Assembly (NCBI GenBank): GCA_030838445.1
Contig: JAUZFQ010000042.1
Span: 1 to 49,717 of the forward strand
Length of the DNA stretch: 49,717 nucleotides
Direction: 5' to 3'
Source: Pyrinomonadaceae bacterium
GTDB lineage: Bacteria > Acidobacteriota > Blastocatellia > Pyrinomonadales > Pyrinomonadaceae
Shown here: in pieces, positions 35,329 through 44,316 of the stretch
Layout: each line of letters starts with the position of its first letter
Numbering within the stretch: position 1 is the stretch's first letter
Notes under the pieces: generated by a model
Seen by the model: the letters and a program-made list of their open reading frames with translations, nothing else
Told to the model about the DNA's origin: nothing
Databases searched by the model: none
Program-made: the position numbers and the translations under genes

Positions 35329-35547
35329 ATGACGGGTGACGAGGAACTTGAGAAGTCTTATTCGACGAAGGAAGTTGTCGCCAAACTACGGCGACTGGCC
35401 GACGCTTTGGAAGCGGGAACGACTTTCGAGATACAGATCGCGGGCGAGCGCATCTCTGTCCCGCCCGATGTGATGGTCGCGTTTGAGTACGAGCGTCGGG
35501 ATGGCGAGGAGGAAATGGAGATCGAGTTGAAGTGGAAACGCCGTTGA
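35329..35547 (+). CDS. Amphi-Trp domain-containing protein
   Basis: The 72-residue protein (MTGDEELEKSYSTKEVVAKL...) fits the small amphi-Trp family: a helix ending VAKLRRLADALEAG, then strands TFEIQIAGERISVPPDVMVA and FEYERRDGEEEMEIELKW with the characteristic acidic stretch and late Trp. Function of the family is not established. The start has ACGGGGGATTAAAC before it. The frame is open upstream to 35218, but that part covers the promoter and is rejected. Single gene, cytosolic. Confidence 0.82.
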   Translation: MTGDEELEKSYSTKEVVAKLRRLADALEAGTTFEIQIAGERISVPPDVMVAFEYERRDGEEEMEIELKWKRR

Positions 35548-35782
35548 GGCGCGGGCACGTTGTTTGACTCTCGCGACGCCCGCCGCCGGGTTGCGTTGAT
35601 CGCCGTGCAGCGATCCGCGCAGCCCTGCGGCGGTCTCATTTACTCAAGAACGCGGGCGCAAAAATTTTACATCCTTTACAAACGCTTTTCCTCGGCTTAA
35701 CCATTCGCGCGCCGCGCCCGTGTAGGATGCGCGGGTACACACGCGGGCTTCGGAGCCTCTAAGTTTGAAAGGAAGATACGAC

Positions 35783-37054
35783 ATGCACTCAACACTCTCA
35801 CGCCTCCTTCGCCGGAACAACCAAGTCGCGCCGCCGTCGAAACGAAACGCCCCGGCGCGTCGTCCGCGCCTCACGCCGCGCGCGGCTGGTCTCGTGCTCC
35901 CGGCGGTCTGCTTCGTCGTCGCGCTCGCCGGTTACAACGCGGCGCAGCAGACGCGCACGACGCTGCCCGACCAGCCCGACATGACGATTGACGCCGCCAC
36001 GCGCACGCAGGTCATCGAAGACACGCTGCGAAATTTGCGCGAGGCTTACGTCTATCCCGAAGTGGCGACGCGCATGGAGCAGGCGGTGCGCGAGCGCGCG
36101 TCGAAGAAGGAGTATGAAGGCATCACGAGCGCGCGGCAGTTGGCGCAGACGCTCACCGAGCACTTGCAGGCCGTGAGCCGCGACAAGCACCTGCGCGTCA
36201 ACTACCGCGCCGCCGTGCTTGGCGAAGGCGACATTCCGGGCGCGCGCATCATCCGCCGCGTGCCGGGCGGCGGCGATGGCGGCGGGAGTAGTAGTCCGGC
36301 GGGCGGCGCGCCCGTCGTGCGGCGCGTGCCCGGCGGCGCGAGCGAGGCGTCGGGCAATCTGGGGCTGGAAAAGGTCGAGACGCTCGAAGGCAATCTCGGC
36401 TACATGGATTTCAGCATGTTCGACCCGTCCGAGGAAGCGAACGCGAAAGTCTCCGAGGCGATGAATCGTCTGGCCGACACCGACGCGCTCATCATAGACC
36501 TGCGTCGCTGCCGCGGCGGCGCGCGCAACACGATCACGCTGTTGATGAGTTACTTCTTCGACAAGTCCGTCCACCTGAGCGACGCCTACGACCGCATCAC
36601 CAATCGCACTGACGAATCGTGGTCGCACGCCGAAGTGCCCGGCAAGCGTTACGCGCAAAAGGACGTGTACATCCTGACGAGCAACTTCACGTTCTCCGCC
36701 GCCGAGGACGTTAGCTACACGCTCAAGAATTTGAAGCGCGCAGTTATAGTCGGCGAGACGACGGGCGGCGGCGCGCACCCCGTCAGGGGGCGGCGGCTGA
36801 ACGATCATTTCTTCGTGATGGTTCCCTTCGCGCGCTACATCAGCCCGGTGACTAAGACCAACTGGGAAGGCTTCGGGGTCGAGCCGGACGTGAAAGTGCC
36901 CGCGGCGCACGCGCTCAAGGTGGCGCAACTCGCCGCGCTCAAAAAACTCGCCGCGGGCAAAACCGACGCCAAGGGCGCGGCACAACTCAAGAGCCTCGTC
37001 GAGGCGTTGCAGAAAGAGGTGGACGAGTTGAAGCAGGGCAGTTCAAAGAGTTGA
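35783..37054 (+). CDS. S41 family peptidase (IRBP/tail-specific-like), exported
   Basis: The 423-residue product has a long basic N-terminus and one signal/anchor helix (about 38-54, AGLVLPAVCFVVALAGYN). A helical S41 N-terminal domain follows (about 70-150, IEDTLRNLREAYVYPEVATR), then a Gly/Pro linker with the repeated element RRVPGG (IIRRVPGGGDGG, VVRRVPGGASEA). The peptidase core has NLGYMDFSMFD, ALIIDLRRCRGGARNTI, and YILTSNFTFSAAEDVSYTLK with the likely nucleophile Ser in TFSAAE, then GETTGGGAHP. No PDZ domain is seen, as in the retinoid-binding-protein-like subgroup. The ATG at 35783 has GAAAGGAAG upstream. A 38-bp-stem hairpin follows it. Confidence 0.92.
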   Translation: MHSTLSRLLRRNNQVAPPSKRNAPARRPRLTPRAAGLVLPAVCFVVALAGYNAAQQTRTTLPDQPDMTIDAATRTQVIEDTLRNLREAYVYPEVATRMEQAVRERASKKEYEGITSARQLAQTLTEHLQAVSRDKHLRVNYRAAVLGEGDIPGARIIRRVPGGGDGGGSSSPAGGAPVVRRVPGGASEASGNLGLEKVETLEGNLGYMDFSMFDPSEEANAKVSEAMNRLADTDALIIDLRRCRGGARNTITLLMSYFFDKSVHLSDAYDRITNRTDESWSHAEVPGKRYAQKDVYILTSNFTFSAAEDVSYTLKNLKRAVIVGETTGGGAHPVRGRRLNDHFFVMVPFARYISPVTKTNWEGFGVEPDVKVPAAHALKVAQLAALKKLAAGKTDAKGAAQLKSLVEALQKEVDELKQGSSKS

Positions 37055-37102
37055 CGCGGAGCGGATAGGCAACGCGGAACGATGAAGTAGGAGACAGAAG
37101 TC

Positions 37103-37188
37103 AGAAGACAGGAGACAGAAAACAGGAGTCAGAATTAAGAGACACGCTGGTCTTAATTCTGACTCCTGTTTTCTGTCTCCTGTCTTCT
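37103..37188. repeat. 38-bp perfect inverted repeat, 'GACAGGAGACAGAAAACAGG' family
   Basis: The arms 37103-37140 and 37151-37188 are exact reverse complements with a 10-base loop. The outer flanks (AACGCGGAA... and ...TTCCGCGTT) extend the pairing imperfectly to about 37070-37206. Each arm is built from simple purine words (AGACAGGAGACAGAAAACAG). It lies between the S41 peptidase and the peroxiredoxin on the same strand. The rest of 37055-37353 holds only a short direct repeat, CGCTCATCATTTCTT. Confidence 0.9.
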
Positions 37189-37353
37189 ACCACATCATTC
37201 CGCGTTCATCGCTCATCATTTCTTCCGCTCATCATTTCTTACCCGCCCCTCCGCCCGCCGCGCACGTTGCCAACCCGTCGTTGATCCTGTCTAATACGCT
37301 GCGAGTCGAGTTTCCCTGTTCGCGTCCGCGCGACTTTTGAGGAGGCAAGTTTA

Positions 37354-37947
37354 ATGACCAGAAAATTTTTGAGTTTCGCGTTGCTCGTCGCGTTGGCCGT
37401 CGCGGCCTGCGCGCAGCAGCCGCAGACGACGCCCGCGCCCTCTGCCCCGAAGGCGCAAACCGCCACTGCGCCGCCCGCCGCGCCCAAGACGCACTTGAAG
37501 GTCGGCGACCCCGCGCCCGACTTCACCCTCTCGAACACGAAGGGCGAGAAGGTCAAACTGTCGGATTTCAAAGGCAAGAAAAACGTCGTGCTGGCTTTCT
37601 ATGTGCTGGCCTTCACGGGTGGTTGAACGAAAGAGCTACAGGCATATCAGGCTGATATCGCCAAATTCGACGCCACCGAAACACAGGTCTTAGGCATCAG
37701 CGTTGACAGTTCGCCCGCCAACGCGCGCTTCGCCGAAGACATCAAGGTCACGTTCCCGCTCCTCAGCGATTTCAAACGCACGACGGTGCGCGACTACGGC
37801 ATCTTCAACGAAGAACGCGGCTTCGGCACGCGCGCCACGTTCGTCCTCGACAAGGAAGGCATCATCCGCCACATCGAACAGGGCAACACGGCGATTGATC
37901 CTTCGGCTGCGTTTCAGGCGTGCAGCATCTTCACGAAGAAGAGTTAG
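37354..37947 (+). CDS. Probable selenocysteine-containing peroxiredoxin lipoprotein
   Basis: Read through TGA codon 91 (37624-37626), this is one 197-residue AhpC/TSA-type peroxiredoxin. It starts with a lipoprotein signal ([20 protein letters not shown], Cys 19) and an Ala/Pro linker, then [20 protein letters not shown] and [14 protein letters not shown]-[TGA]-TKEL. The TGA is exactly where peroxiredoxins have their peroxidatic Cys (TPGCTKE pattern). The frame continues without error: [58 protein letters not shown], with C191 as a possible resolving residue. A hairpin 14 bases after the TGA fits a bacterial SECIS. Alternatives are a nonsense mutation or a sequencing error. Predicted role: membrane-attached peroxide reduction. 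A strong terminator follows. Confidence 0.82.
37641..37662 (+). promoter_or_regulatory. SECIS-like hairpin after the in-frame TGA
   Basis: GGC (37641-37643) pairs with GCC (37660-37662) and ATATCA (37644-37649) with TGATAT (37653-37658), leaving the loop GGC and one bulged C at 37659. The loop begins 23 bases after the TGA, within the spacing known for bacterial SECIS elements, which also usually have a G in a small apical loop. The stem also encodes protein. Confidence 0.6.
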
Positions 37948-37977
37948 CTGCTGACGCTTCCGTCGTCAGACTTAAAC

Positions 37978-38031
37978 AGAGACAGCCGCGCGCGTCTTCC
38001 GCTTCCGGCGACGCCGCGCGCGGCTGTCTCT
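37978..38031 (+). terminator. 17-bp perfect-stem terminator after the peroxiredoxin
   Basis: AGAGACAGCCGCGCGCG (37978-37994) pairs perfectly with 38015-38031 around a 20-base loop and is followed by TTACGAATTTT. It lies 30 bases past the peroxiredoxin TAG and upstream of the receptor gene, insulating the two. Confidence 0.8.
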
Positions 38032-38127
38032 TACGAATTTTCGGATGAAAGAAAAGCCCCGCCCCGCGCGCCTAAAGCTAAACTTTTATCAACCTTGATC
38101 CGTTTACTAAGCTGAGTCTTCGGCGTC

Positions 38128-38133
38128 TACAAT
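38128..38133 (+). promoter_or_regulatory. Candidate -10 box of the TonB-dependent receptor gene
   Basis: TACAAT lies 42 bases before the GTG start at 38176. No convincing -35 hexamer is at the usual distance; TTGATC at 38095 is too far away. Confidence 0.35.
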
Positions 38134-38175
38134 TCTTGCGTCCGTCCGACAATCAACATTCCACGAGGAGTCGTC

Positions 38176-41100
38176 GTGAAGTCTAAAGTCATAGTTCTCT
38201 CCCTGCTCGCCCTGTTGCTGCTCGTCGTCGCCCCTGCTGCGACTTTCGCCCAAACGCACCGCGCCTCGATCCGCGGCAGAGTTACAGATCAGAACGGCGC
38301 GGCCATTCCGGGGGCGACTGTCAAAGTCACCAGCGAGGCGACTAACGAAAGTCGCTTGGCCGTAGGTAATGCCGAAGGCGAATATGCCATCCCGTCGCTG
38401 CCGCCGGGTGCGTATCGTGTGCAAACCGGTGCGGGCAAATTCCAGCCCCGCAACGATCAGATCGTCCTCCAAGTTAATCAGGAATACAGGCTCGACACGT
38501 CGCTCGCCGTCGGCATCGTCGATTACGATCACGTTGACGTGAGTTCCACCTTGACGCTTAAAACAGAGACGCCCGCGCTCGGCACGGTCATCGAGGAACG
38601 CCAGATCAGGGAGTTGCCTTTGGACGGGCGCAACTTCCTCGAACTCGCGCTGCTTGCCCCCGGCACTGCGCCCTCCGCCCCCGGCTCGGCCGGTTCTGTT
38701 CGCGGCGACTTCGCCTTCAGCGCGAACGGCGCGCGCGAGGATTCCAACAACTTCCTCCTCGATGGCGTGTATAACCTCGACCCGAAACTCAACACCTTCG
38801 GCGTGCGCCCGCCCGTTGACGGCATACAGGAGTTCGAGATCGCGACGAGCACTTACGACGCCTCGTTCGGCCGCAACGCGGGCGCGCAGGTCAACGTCGT
38901 CTCGAAGGCGGGCACGAACACCTTGCACGGCACGCTCTACGAGTTTCACCGCAACGCCGCGCTCGACGCGCGCAACTTCTTCGCGCCCGCCGACCAGCCC
39001 GACCCCAAGTACATCCGCAACCAGTTCGGCTTCTCGCTCGGCGGCGCAATCCGCGAAGACCGCACCTTCTTCTTCGGCGACTACGAAGGCACGCGCACCC
39101 GCGAAGGCATCACGCGCATCACCAACGTCCCGACGCTCGCGGAGCGCAACGGCGACTTTTCGCAGTCGCTCTTTGCGCGCCCCTTCAACCCGTTCGTGCA
39201 AGCGCCTTTCACGGGCGGCGTGATCCCCTTGGAGTTCCAGAACCCCATCGGCCGCGCCATCGCCAACCTCTACCCGCTGCCCAATCGCAACGTGCGCTTC
39301 GCCAACTTCGTCTCGTCGCCCACATCGAGCGACCGCAACGACCACTTCGACGTGCGCCTCGACCAACGCTTCGGCGAACGCTCGACTTTGACCGCGCGCT
39401 ACAGTTTCAGCGACCGCGAACTCTTCGATCCCTTCACCGGCCAGACCTTCTCGCTCGTCCCCGGCTTCGGCAACTTCGTCCCACGCCGCAGCCAGAATTT
39501 GATGCTCAGCGAGACGCACGTCTTCTCGCCGACCGTGGTCAACGAGGCGCGCTTCGCCTTCTCGCGCGTCGCCTCTGCGGTCACGGCGGAAGGCGGCGGC
39601 GAGAGTCTCAACCGTCGGGTCGGCCTGCCGGAACTCTCCGCGAACCCGCGCGACTTCGGCCTCAGCTTCATCACCATCACGGGCTACTCGCCGCTCGGCG
39701 ACGAGTTCAACAACCCGCAGCAGAGCGCGACGAACGTCTTCCAGTTTCTCGACAACGCGACGCTCGTCAGCGGCGCGCACCTCGCCAAGTTCGGCTTCGA
39801 GTTTCGCGCGTTGCAGCAGAACGCCTTCCGCGATGTGCAGTCGCGCGGCTTCCTCACCTTCTCCGACCGCTTCCCACTTACAGGCAACGCGCTCGCAGAC
39901 CTCTTGCTCGGCTTCCCCTTTCTCACCGGCGGCGCGCGCCTCGACAACCATCAACACCTGCGCGGCGAAAGCTACGCCCTCTATGCCAACGACAGCTTCC
40001 GCGTCACGCCGCGCCTGACCATCTCGGCCGGGTTGCGCTACGAGTACAACTCGCCGCCCGTTGACGCCGAAGACCGCGCGAACTTGTACGACCCCGCCAC
40101 GCGCACGATCTCGCGCGTCGGCACGAACGGCATCCCGCGCAGCGGCTACGAGTCAGACCGCAACAACTTCGCCCCGCGTCTCGGCTTCGCCTACACCCTG
40201 AACGAAGCGGGCACGACCGTGCTGCGCGGCGGCTACGGCATCTATTACGATCAGCCCGCGCTCGCGCCCGGCGAGGGTCTCTACTTCAACGCGCCTTACT
40301 TCGACTTCAACCTCTACTTCCCGCTCGAAGGCTTGCCGCTCACGGTCAACAACCCGTTCCCAAACAACTTCCCCGTGCCGCTGCCCGATACCGCGCTCGC
40401 CTTCCAGCGCGATTTGCGCACGGCCTACATGCAGCACTGGAACGTGAACATCCAGCAGCAACTCGGCCAGAGCCGCGTGCTTGAGATCGGCTACGCCGGG
40501 TCGAAGGGCACGAAACTTCTGACCGCGCGCGACATCAACCAGCCGCGCCCCTCCACGCTCCCCTTCGTCCTGCGCCCCGTGCCGCAGTTCGACGACATCA
40601 ACCTGATCGAGTCGCGCGGTAACTCCGACTATCACAGTTTGCAAGTGCGTCTCCAACAACGCCTGACGCGCGGCCTCGCGCTTCTTTCGTCCTACACCTA
40701 CGCGAAGTCGCTCGACGACGCCTCGAACTTTTTCACCAGCGCGGGCGACCCCAACTTTCCGCAGGACAGCCAGAACTTGCGCCTCGAACGCGGCCGCTCC
40801 AACTTCGACGTGCGCCATCGCCTCTCCACGAGCTTCTCCTACGAACTTCCGTTCGGCCACGGCCGTCGCTTCGTGAACGACGACGGCTTCGCGACGACGC
40901 TCCTGTCCGGCTTCCAGTTCAACGGCATCGTCACGCTGCAATCGGGTCGGCCGTTCACCGTCGCGCTGCTCTCCGAAATCGACAACAGCAACACCGGGCG
41001 CTCCACGCTCGGCTTCGGCGCGAACGACCGCCCGAACGTCGTGGGCGACCCCAACGCGACGAACCGCACGCCGGAGCGTTGGTTCAACACGGCGGCCTTC

Positions 41101-41364
41101 GCCTTTTCCCCCTTCGGCACGTTCGGCAACGCCGGTCGCAACATCCTCGACGGCCCCGGCTACCAGAACATCAACGCCTCGCTCTTGAAGAACACGCGGC
41201 TCTCCGAGCGCGTCAACTTGCAACTGCGTCTCGAAGCGTTCAACCTCTTCAATCACCCGAACTTCAACTTGCCCGATAACTTCCTCGGCTCGCCCACGTT
41301 CGGCCAGATTCTCTCCGCGCGCGAGCCGCGCCACTTGCAGTTCGGCGCGAAGCTGCTGTTCTAA
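38176..41364 (+). CDS. TonB-dependent receptor, carboxypeptidase-regulatory-like (Oar-type)
   Basis: The 1062-residue outer-membrane protein has a signal peptide ([20 protein letters not shown]), then a carboxypeptidase-regulatory-like domain (about 28-105: [34 protein letters not shown]). A plug region follows ([50 protein letters not shown]), then a long beta-barrel ending in aromatic FGAKLLF, the usual assembly signal. Such receptors are greatly expanded in Acidobacteriota and import large substrates, probably glycans or peptides, with TonB energy; the ligand is unknown. The GTG start has ACGAGGAGTCGTC upstream. No SusD-like lipoprotein or TonB genes are adjacent. A perfect hairpin follows. 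Confidence 0.95.
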   Translation: MKSKVIVLSLLALLLLVVAPAATFAQTHRASIRGRVTDQNGAAIPGATVKVTSEATNESRLAVGNAEGEYAIPSLPPGAYRVQTGAGKFQPRNDQIVLQVNQEYRLDTSLAVGIVDYDHVDVSSTLTLKTETPALGTVIEERQIRELPLDGRNFLELALLAPGTAPSAPGSAGSVRGDFAFSANGAREDSNNFLLDGVYNLDPKLNTFGVRPPVDGIQEFEIATSTYDASFGRNAGAQVNVVSKAGTNTLHGTLYEFHRNAALDARNFFAPADQPDPKYIRNQFGFSLGGAIREDRTFFFGDYEGTRTREGITRITNVPTLAERNGDFSQSLFARPFNPFVQAPFTGGVIPLEFQNPIGRAIANLYPLPNRNVRFANFVSSPTSSDRNDHFDVRLDQRFGERSTLTARYSFSDRELFDPFTGQTFSLVPGFGNFVPRRSQNLMLSETHVFSPTVVNEARFAFSRVASAVTAEGGGESLNRRVGLPELSANPRDFGLSFITITGYSPLGDEFNNPQQSATNVFQFLDNATLVSGAHLAKFGFEFRALQQNAFRDVQSRGFLTFSDRFPLTGNALADLLLGFPFLTGGARLDNHQHLRGESYALYANDSFRVTPRLTISAGLRYEYNSPPVDAEDRANLYDPATRTISRVGTNGIPRSGYESDRNNFAPRLGFAYTLNEAGTTVLRGGYGIYYDQPALAPGEGLYFNAPYFDFNLYFPLEGLPLTVNNPFPNNFPVPLPDTALAFQRDLRTAYMQHWNVNIQQQLGQSRVLEIGYAGSKGTKLLTARDINQPRPSTLPFVLRPVPQFDDINLIESRGNSDYHSLQVRLQQRLTRGLALLSSYTYAKSLDDASNFFTSAGDPNFPQDSQNLRLERGRSNFDVRHRLSTSFSYELPFGHGRRFVNDDGFATTLLSGFQFNGIVTLQSGRPFTVALLSEIDNSNTGRSTLGFGANDRPNVVGDPNATNRTPERWFNTAAFAFSPFGTFGNAGRNILDGPGYQNINASLLKNTRLSERVNLQLRLEAFNLFNHPNFNLPDNFLGSPTFGQILSAREPRHLQFGAKLLF

Positions 41365-41395
41365 TTGAAGCGCAGAGCACGCACGTCGAAGACGC

Positions 41396-41432
41396 AAAGG
41401 GCGCGAAGTGATGATTTCACTTCGCGCCCTTT
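41396..41432. terminator. 16-bp perfect-stem bidirectional terminator
   Basis: AAAGGGCGCGAAGTGA (41396-41411) pairs perfectly with 41417-41432 around the loop TGATT. It lies between the convergent receptor gene and the OB-fold gene. The left flank ACGCAAAGGGCGCG again uses the GCAAAG word seen at other hairpins. Confidence 0.85.
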
Positions 41433-41461
41433 GGCTTTGTTAACTACGGCGCGTTGCGCGT

Positions 41462-42367
41462 TTACGGAATTACGCAGTTTTCCATGATGAACACTTGCCT
41501 CGCAGAGTCGCTATATTTTTTCATCCACCCGACCACGGTTCCCTCAACCGTGACGACATCATTAATATTAACCGCGCCCAGACGCGTCCCCTCCGATTTG
41601 CTGAAGTAGCAGTAGGCATTGGCGTAGGTTGTGATCGAAGACTTGAACATCAAACTGATCCTTCCGTCCTGCTCGATGGAGACTTTATTGGCGTGCCCGT
41701 AAACGCGCACCCGTTTTCCCCCATACAACCCGGTCGCGCGGACTTCATTGGTTTCAAACTCTCTGACAAGCGCAACCACGTTCATCGCTTCGGCGTTAGC
41801 TGCCGCAGTTGGCGGCAACGACTCTTCACGCCGGACGCCTCCGCCAGCCGTGGCGGTTTTGTCCACATCCAACCCGCTGATAAAAGCATCCACCGGCTCG
41901 ACATATTTCGGATCATTAAAAACGGCGAGCACGCTGATGGTTTTTCCGAAGCCGCTGATCACGGTCAGATACGCGACCGCTTTGCCGGCCTCCGATTCGA
42001 CCTCCGACCCGCCCCCGATGATCGTCCACCCTTCAGCCGATCTCGTGTCGGTTTTCGGGTTCGCCTGCGCTTTGAGAGGTTCGACAACCAGATTCTTCCA
42101 CGCCCTCTTAAAATCGTCGTTTGCGTTTCCGGTTGCGGGCGTCGCGCCGTGGAGCGTAATAATGCAAAAGACGCCGGTGGTTCGGTTGACCTCGCTCAGC
42201 GCGACCAGATTTGCGTTCGGCGTTTTCGTCCAGCCTTTCGGCGGCGTGTACCGGACGATGCCTAACTTTTCCGCCTGACCCAAAGCCGCCTGCGGAATGA
42301 ACAAACAACAGGCCAGCGCGATGAACAAACCTGAAAGTATTTTGCTATTGCTCTTGAATGGACTCAT
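41462..42367 (-). CDS. Secreted protein with C-terminal OB-fold-like domain
   Basis: The 301-residue product has a Sec signal peptide (ILSGLFIALACCLFIPQAAL). Its central region of about 150 residues (LGIVRYTPPKGWTKTPNANL, RSAEGWTIIGGGSEVESEAG, YLTVISGFGKTISVLAVFND) is typical of a family of acidobacterial/bacteroidal exported proteins with no known role. The C-terminal part (about 205-301: YGGKRVRVYGHANKVSIEQD, VNINDVVTVEGTVVGWMKKY, VFIMENCVIP) resembles the small tRNA_anti-like OB fold. Codons are less G/C-biased than in the flanking genes. It converges on the receptor across a perfect hairpin. Confidence 0.82.
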   Translation of the reverse strand: MSPFKSNSKILSGLFIALACCLFIPQAALGQAEKLGIVRYTPPKGWTKTPNANLVALSEVNRTTGVFCIITLHGATPATGNANDDFKRAWKNLVVEPLKAQANPKTDTRSAEGWTIIGGGSEVESEAGKAVAYLTVISGFGKTISVLAVFNDPKYVEPVDAFISGLDVDKTATAGGGVRREESLPPTAAANAEAMNVVALVREFETNEVRATGLYGGKRVRVYGHANKVSIEQDGRISLMFKSSITTYANAYCYFSKSEGTRLGAVNINDVVTVEGTVVGWMKKYSDSARQVFIMENCVIP

Positions 42368-42477
42368 GCTCGCTCCAAAGGTGCGAAGGTTTGGACGATA
42401 CGACCACGGCTTAACTTTTGCGAGGCACGCGTGACGCTACGCTCTTGGTGGGCTGGAGTCAATGAATTTGTGCAGAT

Positions 42478-42532
42478 ACGAAACTACACGAAACAGCATG
42501 AAGAGAGTTCGTGTTACTTCGTGTGGTTTCGT
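42478..42532. repeat. Inverted repeat, 'CTACACGAA/TTCGTGTGG' family
   Basis: ACGAAACTACACGAA (42478-42492) pairs with TTCGTGTGGTTTCGT (42518-42532) with a single G-U position. Further GTTCGTGTTAC lies between the arms. It sits downstream of the PQQ-like gene and upstream of the OB-fold gene, both on the minus strand. No gene is visible in 42368-42578. Confidence 0.65.
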
Positions 42533-42578
42533 GGTTACTGTTTTACTAGCTGTTCTAACTATCGCCGCTCGCGCGGCT

Positions 42579-44099
42579 CTACTCCGCGAGGTTGTAGGCG
42601 GCCATCTCACTGCCGTTGCGCACGAGCAGGCGTCCGTTTGCTAACGCGGGCACGTTCCAAGACTTGCCGGAGAGCGCGGCGAACTTCGCCACCTCCGCGT
42701 AGCCCGAAGGGTCTGCTTTGACGAGCACGATCTCGCCCGCGTCCGTCGTCACGATCAAGTGGTTGCTGGCAAGTAGCACCTGCCCGTAACCGTAGCGCCC
42801 GCCCTTCCACTTGCGCTCGCCCGTCGAGAGATCGACACAGGTGAGAATGCCTTCGTCCAGCCCGTAGGCGTGGCCGTTGTGAACGACGGGGCTGTTGAAC
42901 TTCGTCTTGAGGTTGATGTTCTCCCACACCGCCTTTGTCGTAAAGCTCCGCCCGCTGCCGCTCAGTTCGACCAGAGCCGCGCCCTTGCCGTAGCCCGCCG
43001 AGATGAAGAAGCGGTTCGCGCCGACGACGAGCGGTTGCGAGACGTTGATGCCGTAGGACACGTCCCACGGGTGCGACCACAAGAGCGCGCCGTCCGCCGG
43101 GTCGAGACCGGCGAGACGGCTCGCCGTGACGACTAAGATTTGACGCTTGCCGGAGAGCGTGACGAGCATCGGCGACGTGTAAGAGGCGTTGTCGTTCAGC
43201 GACGACCAGACGCGCGCGCCCGTCGCCTTGTTGTAGGCGACGACGCCTTTTCCGCTTGTGCCCCCGGCGAGCACCACCACCTTGTCGTCAACGATGAGCG
43301 GCGAGGCGGCCATGCCCCATTGGATGTTCGACGCGCCGTTATCCGAGAGAATGTTTTTCTGCCAGACGAGCTTTCCGGTCTTCGCGTCGAGCACGCGCAG
43401 TTCGCCCTCCGCGCCGAGCGCGTAGACTCTCCCGGCGTCCCACGTCGGCGTCGAGCGCGGCCCGTCGCCCGTGTTGTCCGGGCTGAACTCCGCGTTCCAA
43501 CCGTGCGCCCACAGTTCGCGCCCCGTCTCGACGTTGTAGGCCACGACCATCTCCTGCGCGCGCCGCTGCTCGATGGTGTATGCCATGCCGTCGGCCACGA
43601 CGAACGACGAGAAGCCGCCGCCCACCGGCTGCTTCCACATCGGTTTCAAACCGCCCGCAGGCCAGTTGACTTTAACCGCGCGCTCATCGTAACGCCCGTC
43701 GCGATTCGGCCCGCGAAAGTTCGTCCAGTAGTTGCGCGCGGACGACGCGGCGGGGGCGGCCGTGTGGTTCGCGTCCTGCCCCGGAGTTGTGACGGCAGAG
43801 TTCACGCCGTTCGCGGCTTGTTGGCCGGGGACTTCTACAGCGGCGGCGGGCGCGTTCTGGTTCGACGCGGCGGCCGGGTCGGTTGCTGCGGCGGCGGGCG
43901 GCGTCTCGTTCGTGGCGAGCGCGGCCTGCTGCGCGCGGTGGCGTTCGAGTTCGGAGTAGTGCTCTTCGCGGTCGCTGAAATAGCGATAGCCGTAGAAGTG
44001 GTAGAACAGTGCGAGGACGAGGGCGGCGAAGCAGACGCTCGCCCCGATCATCGTCGAGCGCGAGCGATACCACGGCGTCGTGTCTTGTGATTCAAACAT
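42579..44099 (-). CDS. Membrane-anchored PQQ-like beta-propeller protein
   Basis: The 506-residue product has one N-terminal membrane helix (about 18-35, MIGASVCFAALVLALFYHFY), a helical stalk, an Ala/Pro/Gln-rich linker (65-120), and a seven- or eight-bladed propeller starting NYWTNFRGPNRDG. Blades carry the recurring GxxLW motif (TGRELWAHGWN, TGKLVWQKNI, TGARVWSSLN, DGALLWSHPW, TGERKWKGG). These repeats resemble PQQ dehydrogenases and BamB, but no catalytic Ca/PQQ residues are apparent, so a scaffold or binding role is more likely. AAGGAG precedes the ATG. Unlike the three paralogs nearby it keeps a membrane anchor rather than a cleavable signal. Confidence 0.9.
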   Translation of the reverse strand: MFESQDTTPWYRSRSTMIGASVCFAALVLALFYHFYGYRYFSDREEHYSELERHRAQQAALATNETPPAAAATDPAAASNQNAPAAAVEVPGQQAANGVNSAVTTPGQDANHTAAPAASSARNYWTNFRGPNRDGRYDERAVKVNWPAGGLKPMWKQPVGGGFSSFVVADGMAYTIEQRRAQEMVVAYNVETGRELWAHGWNAEFSPDNTGDGPRSTPTWDAGRVYALGAEGELRVLDAKTGKLVWQKNILSDNGASNIQWGMAASPLIVDDKVVVLAGGTSGKGVVAYNKATGARVWSSLNDNASYTSPMLVTLSGKRQILVVTASRLAGLDPADGALLWSHPWDVSYGINVSQPLVVGANRFFISAGYGKGAALVELSGSGRSFTTKAVWENINLKTKFNSPVVHNGHAYGLDEGILTCVDLSTGERKWKGGRYGYGQVLLASNHLIVTTDAGEIVLVKADPSGYAEVAKFAALSGKSWNVPALANGRLLVRNGSEMAAYNLAE

Positions 44100-44203
44100 G
44101 GCGGAACTCCTTTTGCCGGAAAACGGGGAGTGACGGCGCAGCGTTGACCGTTCAAGCTCTCCAACTTTAGCACGGTTGCAAATTCAAGGCTCACCGCCGA
44201 GAC

Positions 44204-44249
44204 GCAGAGGGGGCGCAGAGAGTGTTGATCTTCTCTGCGCCCCCTCTGC
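44204..44249. terminator. 18-bp perfect-stem hairpin, 'GCAGAGGGGGCGCAGAGA'
   Basis: GCAGAGGGGGCGCAGAGA (44204-44221) pairs exactly with 44232-44249 around the loop GTGTTGATCT. The loop's GTTGAT and the G/C/purine words mirror the hairpin at 14851-14888. It lies just past the stop of the PQQ-like gene at 44317 on the minus strand and so can terminate it. Confidence 0.8.
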
Positions 44250-44316
44250 ATCCTTTGCGTCGCTGCGGCGAAGGTTTTACTCAATCCCGCAGCAACTACG
44301 CCACAGTTGTCAAAGC

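Noticed and set aside
37354-37626. Free-standing 90-residue lipoprotein ending at the TGA
   Set aside because: The frame downstream continues as a perfect peroxiredoxin with the TGA at the catalytic site, so a truncated gene is less likely than a Sec codon, though not excluded.
38107-39957. 616-residue minus-strand frame
   Set aside because: Antisense to the TonB-dependent receptor; Glu/Arg/Ala/Val repeats without motifs.
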